Shown piece by piece: positions 1 to 11,800 of a stretch of DNA of 23,104 nt. Origin of the DNA: Saccoglossus kowalevskii (Eukaryota; Hemichordata; Enteropneusta; Harrimaniidae); NCBI RefSeq assembly GCF_000003605.2, contig NW_003141817.1, positions 167,199 to 190,302 of the forward strand, read 5' to 3'. The notes under the pieces are model-generated. The model searched no databases. It was not told the origin of the DNA and was given only the letters and a program-made list of their open reading frames with translations. The translations under genes and the position numbers were made by a program. Position 1 is the first letter of the stretch. Each line of letters begins with the position of its first letter.

Positions 1-908
1 GAAAATGTGAATACATTTTCAACAATTTCTACGGCGTCTACAAAAAAAGTGTTACGACTTTGAACAAAATGGCTGATACAGTGACGCGAAAGCAAAACGA
101 CAAAAACTACTCTAATAAGCCCCCAAATCGCACACAACCTTCATAAGTACGCACAGTAGTATACTAAAAATTCATTTGGTAGTATTTTTTATAATATAAT
201 GTATTTTAAAATAGTGACTTAGGGGTTAGAATTTGTGTTACTTTTCTACCGGGACCCAAGCTTACTCTCATGACAACAGTGAAAACGATAAATGACGATT
301 CTCGATTCTGAATGTTTTCACAGTCACAAAGAGTACTCATCCGAAACGTACGTGTGGTTCTTCGTAGAGCTTGTTCACTAAACGTGGATATTCTATCGAA
401 AACGAGCTTAAAATTTCAAATTCGCGTGGTAAAGTGGTCTGATTTAATCGATGACAAGTACACATAATAGTTGTAGAGGGCGCAACTCATGTGATCTTGT
501 TCGGACGAGGAGTGGGGTACAGCTTCGTATCATTTTGACATATGATATACAGCAATCAAACACAACCATACAATGTCAAGTTGAGTACCTGGAGCTAAAT
601 ACTGACTACCGTCATAATTGTAATACACAATCTGAATTTTCAAAAGTTTCATTTTGCGTTGTGCGCATGACAGGGTATCTAACCCTCTCTATATACATAT
701 ATACTCTGGCGAGGCTGCGCATTATGGCAGTTTGAAGAAACACCGTTTCATATTTTAAAAAACGTTCTATCACATATTGTATCAGTGTGTCGCAAGCTAT
801 TCAAACTATTATGTATAGTTGTAGAAAATTATGTTCTCTACAAACCTCGTCATTATCCAGAGTTTCAAAGACGTAACATTTGATTTGTTATTCAACCAGA
901 ACAGCTTG
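1..908. other. Intergenic, no recognised gene
   Basis: AT-rich DNA. The longest open frame (451-735, plus) has no recognisable domain and no splice support. It contains one AGAGGGCGC nonamer at 475-483. Nothing else supportable was seen. Confidence 0.6.
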
Positions 909-909
909 T

Positions 910-1757
910 CATTCGAACGATACCCCCATATCTGTGCATTCACTCTGATAGTCACAAGTGTTCTTAAAACCCATACCATTGCGAGTAAGTCAGTGTAGAG
1001 TCATTCCAACGATACGCCCCATATCTGTGCATTCACTCTGACAGTCACACGAGTTCTTAAAACCCATACCATTGCGAGTAAGTCAGTGTAGAGTCATTCC
1101 AACGATACGCCCCATATCTGTGCATTCACTATGAGAGTCACACGAGTTCTCAAAACCCAGACCATTGCGAGTAAGTCAGTGTAGAGTCATTCGAACTATA
1201 CGCCCATGTCTGTGCATTCACTCTGATAGTCACAGGTGTTCTTAAAACCCATACCATTGTGAGTAAGTCAGTGTAGAGTCATTCGAACGATACGCCCCAT
1301 ATCTGTGCATTCACTCTGATAGTCACAAGTGTTCTTAAAACCCATACCATTGTGAGTAAGTCAGTGTAGAGTCATTCCAACGATATGCCCCGTATCTGTG
1401 TATTCACTATGATAGTCACACGAGTTCTTAAAACCCAGACCATTGCGAGTAAGTCAGTGTAGAGTCATTCCAACGATACGCACATATCTGTGCATTCACT
1501 CTGACAGTCACAAGTGTTCTTAAAACCCATACCATTGCGAGTAAGTCAGTGTAGAGTCATTCCAACGATACGCCCCATATCTGTGTATTCACTCTGATAG
1601 TCACAAGTGTTCTCATAACCCAGACCATTGTGAGTAAGTCAGTGTAGAGTCATTCGAACGATACGCCCCATATCTGTGTATTCACTCTGACAGTCACAAG
1701 TGTTCTCAAAACCCAACCATTGTGAGTAAGTCAGTGTAGAATCATTCCCACGATACT
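910..1757. repeat. Minisatellite, 92/93-bp unit, nine copies plus a partial
   Basis: Copies start at 910, 1002, 1095, 1188, 1280, 1373, 1466, 1558 and 1651, with a 15-bp remnant from 1743. Each runs from CATTCSAACGATACGCCC through TCTGTGYATTCACT and AACCCAKACCATTG to GTGTAGAGT. Copies differ at scattered positions and by single-base indels. Copies 3 and 6 share a private set of variants (CTATGA, CACGAGTT, CCAGACC), hinting at expansion by blocks of three. It lies about 0.9 kb beyond the RFX6 stop. An open frame at 1639-1842 on the minus strand is only the repeat read through. Confidence 0.97.
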
Positions 1758-2625
1758 TGATTTGATGACTTTCAAATATCGTGTAAAAACGCCACTCGTA
1801 GCTAAAATATATTTTTAAATGTTTCTTTATAGATTTTGCCATAAATTACAATATATACATCCATTTCCTTCAGATCACGGATTTCAGTTGTTTGCAAACA
1901 ATAAATACTTATTAAACGTATTGCCATACATGTAAGCATAACTTCAGTGACGTTGACGTTTACTTGTAGGCGTCACTCACTTAATTGAAGAAGACTGAGT
2001 TTGTTCCCGGACACAATGCTGTGACGACAACAATATGAAATGAATGGATATCAAAACAATACATCTACATAACTCATAAAAGCTACACTAAATGACCCGT
2101 ATAATGAACTGAACCGCGAATCACCGCTTTGAATTGAGCTTGGTCGCTGATACGTGGCAATCAATACCCGACCATTCCTGCACAAAATATTGCTAACAAA
2201 TCGGAGATAAATAAAAACAAAACTATCACAGAAATGGATAACGTTCAACCTAGAGTTGGCGAGAATTCAAACTATATTTCAACACTGCGTATAGGTGCAA
2301 GAAAAAAGTGTTTTTTTTTTGTAAAATTTGGTTTGTTTGGTTCGGAAAGTGTAGTGATTCAAAAATGCCCGTTATGCATGAAAAAAAAACTGTGGTTTAT
2401 ATGGGTAACAAAATAAGCTCACACACTGCCCTTTTCATACACAACCTCATAACATAAAACACCGCGTTGTTTGCCAGTTAAAGTACACAAAAACAAACTT
2501 ATAAACTTCATTAAAGCCATAACCAATATATTGTGAACCGTTTGTCAACGATTGTGCCGAGATCTCTTATGACATTATAATGCTTGCAATCGTACAGTTT
2601 TGCGTATTAACATTCAACACCGCCC
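1758..2625. other. 3' flank / probable 3' UTR of RFX6
   Basis: AT-rich sequence immediately downstream of the RFX6 stop on the minus strand. No canonical AATAAA is visible within about 600 bp; an AATATA variant (minus strand) is near 2272-2277. Small open frames on both strands look random. Confidence 0.5.
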
Positions 2626-2837
2626 TCATCGGTAAGAACCCAAAAAGGCTTTGTTGACGGACGGTAGAATGTTGCTTCTCATGCTTCCCGAAAACATATC
2701 GTCTTGGTGATGTAGTACTGGCAACGCATCCTGTCTTGTATACTGACTCTGCGGCGATGTCACTTCCATGAATGTACCACCATATCCGGTCATGTGATGC
2801 ATGTTATTGCCACCAACATGATGGAAACCACCGCCAC
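2626..2837 (-). CDS. RFX6: RFX6 exon 19 (C-terminus and stop)
   Basis: Acceptor CTTCGTAATAG; it encodes [20 protein letters not shown] and continues to [14 protein letters not shown], ending at TGA (2626-2628). The last residues resemble the LPPINTVFMGT end of vertebrate RFX6, suggesting a conserved C-terminal motif. No AATAAA is visible on the minus strand between the stop and about 2000. Confidence 0.93.
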
Positions 2838-5800
2838 CTATTACGAAGGAAAGAAAGACAGTTTCGATTAATTGCAAACAAAATCTGGGACGTAAATGGG
2901 GTAAGCAATGTCGCTCAAATCGAAAAACGTATTTCATTGTGTAATCGCTCGTCACTTGGAATATTGTAAATCTCTCAAAAACCTGTGCTTCATTGGCGAA
3001 CAATCTTAGTTAAAATAATAGGTGATGTCGTGAATACTAGTAGTACTGGTCACTTATTTACGTCACAATAGCGAATCGTCACTAGAGGGCGCACACAAAA
3101 GGTGTATCGACTAGCCGTCTATCGGTCGTCTTGTCGGGTTTTACATAAGAATTATAAAAATCGGTAAAAAAATAAGTTGTATAGTTTTGGCGGCATACCC
3201 ATATATGGGAATGATCCAATCACTTGCCTGGTAAGCTGTCATGGGTCTTGTATAATAATGATTGTTCGTGTGGCTTCAAATGCTGACCTACCCGTGGAGT
3301 CATCGAATGAATTGTGTCCGGGTGTTGGCAATGGACTTGAGGGGAATACGCCATTTCTTTTACCGAATCCTGAGTTCATTCCGTAACTTCCGCCCATACC
3401 GATGGACCCCCCTTGGTAGCTACCGTAACTGTCATTGTAACCCATGCACGACGAAATTCGATTGTCCGCCCAGAAACTGGACTGTGAGTGAAACGACGGG
3501 CTTGGTGGAATGTTGATTCCGGTGTTGTAGTGTACCGTTGTCGGTACTAATTGGCTCGATTCCAGTGGTGAGTTATACGAGTTTCTGAAAGGATCTGAGT
3601 AACTTGCCGTCGAGTTCATGTGTGAGATATAAGCAGCGGTGGTGGTCCGATCATATGTAGAACATCCATTGAGACCCGTTACAGGAGAATAGTGTTTTAA
3701 GGGTGAATTAAAATAACCTTGTGTTGACCCCGTTAATGCATGGTGGTAGCCAGAAGGGGTCGTGAAATCGGGGTAGTTAATGTCAGTATGAAAATCACTG
3801 CCGTAAGTAGCACTATGTGGTTGTGGACGAGTAAATGCCGTGTTGTTGCTGCACGATATTTCCAGGAAGTCTTTTGATTTTATTGATGAGCCTAGTAATG
3901 GCGATGGTATTATTGATTGGTCTCCATCTTCTGCGAAAAGACAATAATTATTTATTATGGTGACGCTGGCTTAATCTGTTCAAATACAACTAAAGCATAT
4001 TACAGGCAATCATGGCGGCACGTACAAATTACATTATAACTATAGAGATAGTAAACCAGCTCACTATATAACACTATAAAAACAAAAGTAGTTTAAAAAC
4101 AAAAGTTATTGTCAAAATTGTAAAATTAATGTTAGAATAATTTAATGTTCTTTTTATGCCCCTGTCATTATAAAGAGGCTAGCAATGCCTGAATATAAAA
4201 GGTGTCATTATAAAGAGGCTAGCAATGCCTGAATATAAAAGGTGTCATTATAAAGAGGCTAGCAATGCCTGAATATAAAAGGTGTCATTATAAAGAGGCT
4301 AGCTAATGCCTGAATATAAAAGGTGTCATTATAAAGAGGCTAGCAATGCCTGAATATAAAAGGTATCATTATAAAGAGGCTAGCAATGCCTGAATATAAA
4401 AGGTTTCATTATAAAGAGGCTAGCAATGCCTGAATATAAAAGGTGTCATTATAAAGAGGCTAGCAATGCCTGAATATAAAAGGTGTCATTCTTCTCTGGG
4501 TTAGATTCCTGTCCGTTTTCTGCTGCATTTATATGACATTAATACGTAGCATGTACTAATACATATCGTTGAGGGCACCATACACAAACTGGTGGTACAG
4601 TGTGCAACAAGTGTGCTGTAGTGAACAAAGCGGTCTGGAAACCGCATCAGATATTTCCCTTGAACCAGCAATATAAACCTTGTAGGTTTCCCTGCATAAG
4701 TCGATGCTAACCCGCCCATGACTCGTTTACATTAGTCTGTAGGTTTCTTATGACTGTTAAAAAGTCCGAATATCAGGATGAGTTACGGGACAAGACGACC
4801 TACATGACAAGGTGACACAACTTACCAGCATTCTCGCTATCCAGACGCCTCTTCTTTGCCTTACTACCGCCACTGTCACCTTTCGAGGGCGCTGATCTCA
4901 CTTTAGCCTTCGTATTAATTTCACCTGAGAAATTAAAAAACATTTTAGTTTCAAATCGAACTCTGATGATGTATCGGATTAAAACTAAAAAATGATGTTG
5001 GGCAAACAAGCGCAGCACATGGTTTGTGTAGGTGAGGCAACCTATATTATGTAATGTCCATCCTACCCGCAGTCTTCATGTATTTCTTGACATTTTTCTG
5101 CATGCTGGTTTCATCGAATTGGTTTTGCTGAGTCTCCATCACTAGAAATACGTACTCATCGAACATCATGTGAATCAGATGGAATGAACCTGTAAAGAAC
5201 GCAACATGGCGGACGTTATTGAACTGGCGTACTGGTCTTTACTGCTCACTACTCTTCAATAAATTAATTGAACTGAATTATATTGAATTGAACTGGATCC
5301 TACCCTGACCCGCACTAGTTGGTGTCACATTACATACGTTTCCTTACAAGAATTCATGCAAATATCTGGAGTATCATATATCAAAGACAACATTGTCGTA
5401 ATATAAATAACTCGTACGTATCGCCAAATCCGGGCGCATGCGCATTTGTTATTGCCGCTGTAATCTTTGTTTTTTGCATTGGTATTTGTGATGAAAGAAT
5501 TTCATTCTGTCCTAAAAATCTCGTGGTTGGTGACATTCGTCAACGATGAATCATCTTACTGTTCTGAATTTTCAAAACAAATAATTTAAATGAAATAATA
5601 TTTTTTTCATTGAATTCAACGTGGCTGTCTTTCCGAAAATGCACTGTTCAGACTTAATGCATTCTGTTCGTAAACGTCGATTCCGTTTTTAACAGCAATA
5701 TATTACAATTGTGGTAGGGTCGACTTTGTGAGCGATTGTGACTCTTGGTTTAATAGCAGTTGAGCTTTTTAATGTTAACTTACCAAAACTCGGGGCACTT

Positions 5801-8800
5801 CGCAAGGTGAGATCCCGCATTACACGAGACGTAAAAAACGACCAATGCAGCAGAAACTGGCGGGCCCGTTCCCTGAAAGGCTTGGCATTCTCTTTGGTTG
5901 TCTATAAATTAATGAAGTATAATCCACGTTTAACAAAGTTATATGAGTGTATCACTGTCAAAATTAACTGAAATGCAAGATAAATATATACATATATATG
6001 TATTGTCGTATAACTGTGTCGACTTCGTTGATATATAAATGAATGGCGTAATTACCTCCAAAACACATCGATCAATAAGGCTGTCAATCCATTCTGTATA
6101 CGCCTCTAGTGGTGCTTGTTTGTTCAATAAACTTTCAAACTCGTTTATGACTACGAATTAAATGAAACGTATTTTATTAGCACATATATGGGCTACACTA
6201 AAACACATTCTTGTTTCAAACGCGCATCTTGAAATGAGAATAATCGTGTAAACCATCAAATCGTGTGACATTGGTGTAAACCCAACCATTTTGCGCCACC
6301 AAACTTCGAGTACACCTTTAAGGTTGGGAGCCGGTAAAAATGTCATGCGATTGGACGGAATGGCCCACGTGAGAACATCGAATCACTTACACTCTCTTGC
6401 ATTTTGTGAATCATTATTAAAAAGTTCCGGTGAACATATCACTCCTTGCGTCCAAATACTTCTGAAGTCAACTTCGTTTAAATCTTTGGCCATTTGATTG
6501 ACATTTTCATGGCTGAGCAACACACTACGGGCGGTCTACAGTGGTTAGAAATATTTGTATAATGTTATAAAACAAACTATATTATTAGCATACATTCTAT
6601 GCTAAGATTCGTGTAAATGTATTTTTATTGATTGATTGACAGCCAGTTCTTACCTGCGCCAGGTGTACGAATGATGTTTGTCGTTTTAAGCTCTGAATAA
6701 ACGTCTTGACAACTGTAAATAATAATAATAACAATATTAACTAGTGTTAATATTAAGTGAATGTATGGCTCGGTAAAAACAATTGGATAAGTAAGCTGTT
6801 GTATGTTGCGCCCTCTGTGGCCATGTTTTAATTTGTTATTTCCCGCGGAGGGCGCAATACATAGCATCACTGATAGGAACTTTGGAGTTGTACTTGCCTG
6901 CCATTTTCTTATCTGATAGTCTCTTTGGCGCTTCTTCCAATGAGCTGGATAGCCATTCCGGTATCCGTTTAGCAAATACCTTAATTTCAGCACTCAAACT
7001 GTGAAAAAAATATATATTGAGCTTGATGTTGAAGTGTATTACTAGCACAATATCTCATTGCAATGCAACGCACTTATGATAATTGTGTATTAAAAAAATC
7101 GCCAAAATATGGACGTTCCCCGAGAAAGAAATCACAATTAAAGATGCATCTGGGTGAAAATCAAAAATACAAGTGTTACCATGAAACAAAATAAAATGTA
7201 CTCACGTATCTGGCAGGTCTTGGATAGTTGACGGTATCAAAACATCCACCATCACCTGGATCAAATAAAAGTACGGAAGATTGGTTGTTAGATTACTATC
7301 TTGATTGATTGTTATTACACATGAGATGTGATTGCAACGTAACATGTATATATATTTGTCATTAAACACATACAAGCTGTAATAATCATAACTCAACAAA
7401 TATTTGTGTGCATACACAAATGCTTTTTTTTTTCAAGATTGCATATTCTAAGATGGACGAAAATTTTTAATTTTCAGAATATTTGTTTGATACTGTGTAT
7501 TGATAAATGCATTGGACTGCGGTTTATCCTAAAAGCTGTTCAGTGGCACACATTATCTGATTCTCACTGGTGTTGGTGCGTTCGACTGGAAAACACTAAC
7601 TACACAATACGTATTAGTGGTTTTAATTATGCATCTCATGAATACTGTGTCCTGCAAAAGTATTTTGTGTTAGTTTATGATAAATCATAATCCGATTTGG
7701 TTTACAACCTGGAGTATCGAACAACTAAAGCATTTATTTCACATGCGTCCCCGATTTATCTTATACGTAATTGTAATTGAAAAAGTGTACTGCTATCTTT
7801 TTTACAAAATTATTTCAAGATGCTCAAAAAAACTCAAAGTTATCCACATTATCTCTTTAGATAGAATAGACGAACTTACACAATATAAAATAAATAAAAT
7901 CGCGAGATGTATAATAATTAGACCAGAAAGACAATACAAGTTATATAATGACGACCTGCTTTCAAAACATGTCACCTGTAGATAGCGCGAATGTTTATCA
8001 CGTGACGGAACTTCTACACTTACTTTATAAAGTATTGTATCGCATAGACCAACTATGTCAACGATGACGTCACACGACAGTAACGACGTTAAATGATCAG
8101 GCATGCCTTGCCAAAAGTGGAGAAGAAAATTCTGGACCTGTGTAAAACAAAAATGGCATGATATTATTTGGTATAATGCACGGTTTCATGAAGTGCGGTT
8201 AAGACGACACACGTGAAAATGATTTCCGCCCAGTCATGTCGCACAAATAAATTGCGCCCCTAGCGACGAAGCGTTCTATGATGTAAATGAGTGACACAAA
8301 TCATTTTTATCTACAGTCTTCATCAACGAAGATTGATTTTACGAAATTTTGATAAATTCTAGATGGCGAACGAATACACTACCAAACACAGTTGTCGATA
8401 TTAACGACATTTCCTTTACCCATCAGCTTCGCTAGAGGGGGTAATTTACAGGAAGGTATGTTGAAGTATCACATTTATTTTTTACCTCGTCAAAATTAGC
8501 GTTGATGATAGTATCCAGTATTCTCTGACAATGTGTTCGGTACATCATTATGAAAGTTTCAGCCTGAGGTGTGATAAATAAAATTAATAAAAATGTAGAA
8601 ATTAACTAAAACAAGAATTTTCACAAATAAAATAATAATATATAGTGAATATCGTTTGACGATTAGATGGTACTCGAAGCAACGTTAAAATTAATCGAGG
8701 ATTTGAGATTTTAGGTGGCACCGTTGTTCTTAGAGATCACACATTCTGTCACTTTCTGAGTATTAAAATGACAGCAATTGTCAATATACCACACTTTATT

Positions 8801-11800
8801 TTGCCAAATTCAACTCTACTCGAATTTCAATGACAATTGCAAGCATTTTCATTTCATGAAAAAGTGTCATTTATATCCCTCAAAGTACCCGGATGTGAGA
8901 CATGTAAGAGCCATGCATACAAAATACCTTTTCACACGAGACACTATCTGGAAGTTTTAAATTGTTTGCATCTGGAAACTCAGGAAGCAATGTGCCAGTC
9001 TTCGAGCTCAAGGAATACTTTCGACTTGTGCCCTTAAAATAAATATTGTTGTATTAGATTCTATTTCTAACGTGAAAATGTGGGGTAAATCATCCTCGCA
9101 TAATAATCACACTAAATGAATGTTCAATACATCAAATGTGTAAAAAAAAAATGTGTTTGGTGTATTTGTAAAGGCTGCCCGGTAACGAACATAATACGAA
9201 ACACCTCCGTTTTCACAACCATAGCAACCGGATGCGTTCCATTTCGCACGGTTGCCTGGCGACTATAGATGGCACCACGCCGTGGAATATCAGTATGAGT
9301 AGTGGAGTGTAGCGTGTTTAAAGACATGGCGTAGGCGATTAATTATAAAGTCGCGTCATATATTAGCGTTTATCGCCATATTAATTCTTCATTTCATTTA
9401 CTACTAATGTCCTATACCAGTATTTACACTGGTCCTGTACGTTATATATAGGTTGTGTACGGAACTGCGAATTCGATAATATTTGAAATAGTTGTACATA
9501 TGCAAATGGTTTGACCACGTTAACTTCATTCACCTTTGCATTTAACTCAATAAATGTTTTGACAAATTACGCCATTCTTCTAGTAAACCGAATACTTTGG
9601 TCGTCGTTCATACAAAGCCACATGGCGACATCGACAGACCATCATTACGAGGACATTTGATCAAGGTGCGAAGTGAAGGCAACCGCTGCCAAATGATTTA
9701 TTGCAGCGTCGAATTGAAACCATTATGTTGTTATTGATTATTTTCTTGTCGCCACATACAGACCCAATTTGACAAATCCATCGCAATTAATGATACTTTG
9801 TTTCTGTGATTTATTTCGTTCAAGTGATACAACCCGGGTGCGATTAGCTACCAAGCCTACTGATTATCGGCCAGATTACCCCTCTAAGGGTTATCGGTAA
9901 CATAGCGTGACAGGAACGCAACAGGCTTGTCGTTTATCGCTATCTGACCCCATCTCACCTATCGATTGGATATTACAGTTGCTTGGCGATCAAAGCTCGA
10001 GGCTCTTATCAAGTTTTTCTGGGTCAGAATAGCGATAGAGTGCGCAATAGATCATAGTTTTAAAGCTGTCTGAAGCGACAATCAACGCTTAACTAAATCT
10101 CCTCTTTAATTTATGTTAACGGGGTTACCAATTATTTTTTTTTTCAAATGCAATCTCGTATTTTTTTTTCATAATTAAAATACAAATAATGCGCCTCTGA
10201 ATCGGATCAGAAATGGACTCGACTGAGATTACGATATTTTCCCTGCTTTACAGGATGTTGACGTTATTATTTATTGATTTATAAATAAATCGGTTATAAA
10301 ATGTAGGGAACGAAGAACTTGTTGGCCAAGACAGTTCGAAGGACCTCTATCCCGCCACGCTGGGATTTCGCCGAAGGTTACTGTGGTGATCGGTTCGAAC
10401 GGGTGCTTCTATCCATTTATCCTGGCAACCAACCGGTTGTCGGAGTTCTAGAAGTATGTAAAGCCACTTTACATTATCGCAGATATAGACTCACTAAATA
10501 GTCGAATGTGGAGGCCTGGTGTAAATGTATAACAACGTACCCGCGGTGGCGCAAATCTGAATCTAGCGATGCACGGTCCAGTTAGTACGTTCCCTGGTGT
10601 AAGCAGAAATGCGGGTGGTGTTACTAGTATGCCCATGTGTATCGCCAACACACGGCACTGGCATTACAAAGGGGTAATTTATACATTTACAGCCACTCCT
10701 CGGTACAAATCATGAAATAGTGCCACATATGGCGGGAAATCAGTTCACAGTGCTCAAATAGTGAGTTAAATGTTTTTACTACAGTATAAACTGACAGGTT
10801 AAAATGAACTAATCCTTTCTAACAATTTTACTACTGCCGGCGATTTAGTGTAGATGGTGGTGGTAGTAGTAATAGTAGTAGTAGTCCGGAGTGGTGGCGA
10901 TGGTTTTGGCGGCAGTAATGCCGGCTCGGGTGCTCGCGGTAATGGTGACGGTGATTGTGTGTTATTCGGTTGTGAAAAAAAAACATGACTCACCTCTGTC
11001 TTGATTTTAGTTCCCGAAAACCTAAAAGTTTAAAACAAACAAAAATGTGTAAAGTATATATGTGTATTTTATTCTCAACATTCACGCTGTAACGTGCAAC
11101 ACACGTACACCGGGAAGACATTCCGGTCTTTGTTACTTTTTTTATTTTGGAGACGGGCTTATTTTAGCAATGGTTGTTGTGGTGCAACACAGTGCTAACA
11201 ACGTACTCAAAATAATCCACTGATTAGGTCACCTGCTGGAAGAGCTTCTCAAATTGTTTCTCGTATAACTAATTGTGTAGCAACGTAACAACCAGATAAC
11301 TGGTTATATTGTTGTTTCTACTAAGTCTGGGAGGAAAGATGCAGGTGTACCGATGCAGAAGGGTTGATGATTTATATCACCAACCTCTGTACATAAAAAC
11401 TATCTCGACAGTAAATCACTAATAATATACCTGCTTACATGGGAGAACTGATCGATACTGGGGCCAAAGGTCACGCCCACAAAGCTCGCCTGCACAGTTT
11501 TAATTTAATCAAGTCGGCGTAAAGTAACTTGTCTCTCGCGCAGGCAATTACACAAGCCGCGTTACCAGTAGACAACACTTAATTATAGAGAAACAATAAG
11601 TTTTGTAACTGTTACATTTTTCATAGCCACTTGCTGAATTTATAGTCGGCAAAATTGGTCTGAATATTTATTTAAACGCACGGAGATACGCTCAAGTTCA
11701 AGTTTTTAATTCGCACTTAGTTTGTTGTAGTGATGCTCAATGTGACCGACTATTGGCGGTAATTGAAACGTGACTACGACAGGATAGTATACATAACACT

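Larger units (their letters stand above)
9033..10993 (-). other. RFX6 intron 6, candidate regulatory intron
   Basis: A 1961-bp GT-AG intron. From low to high coordinate it contains a group of X-box-like sites (9174-9263), a TATC/GATA-dense stretch (about 9860-10040), a GC-rich coding-like block (10307-10453) with an AACCGGTT Grainyhead-type word, and a GGT/AGT trinucleotide tract (about 10854-10886). Confidence 0.85.

Noticed and set aside
69..146. Small plus-strand frame MADTVTRKQNDKNYSNKPPN with a good start context
   Set aside because: Only 25 codons, no recognised family, no convincing donor; it cannot be separated from chance.
7406..7985. Two adjoining plus-strand frames of 94 and 102 codons in intron 9
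   Set aside because: AT-rich, no motif, no splice or start support; typical of chance frames in this composition.
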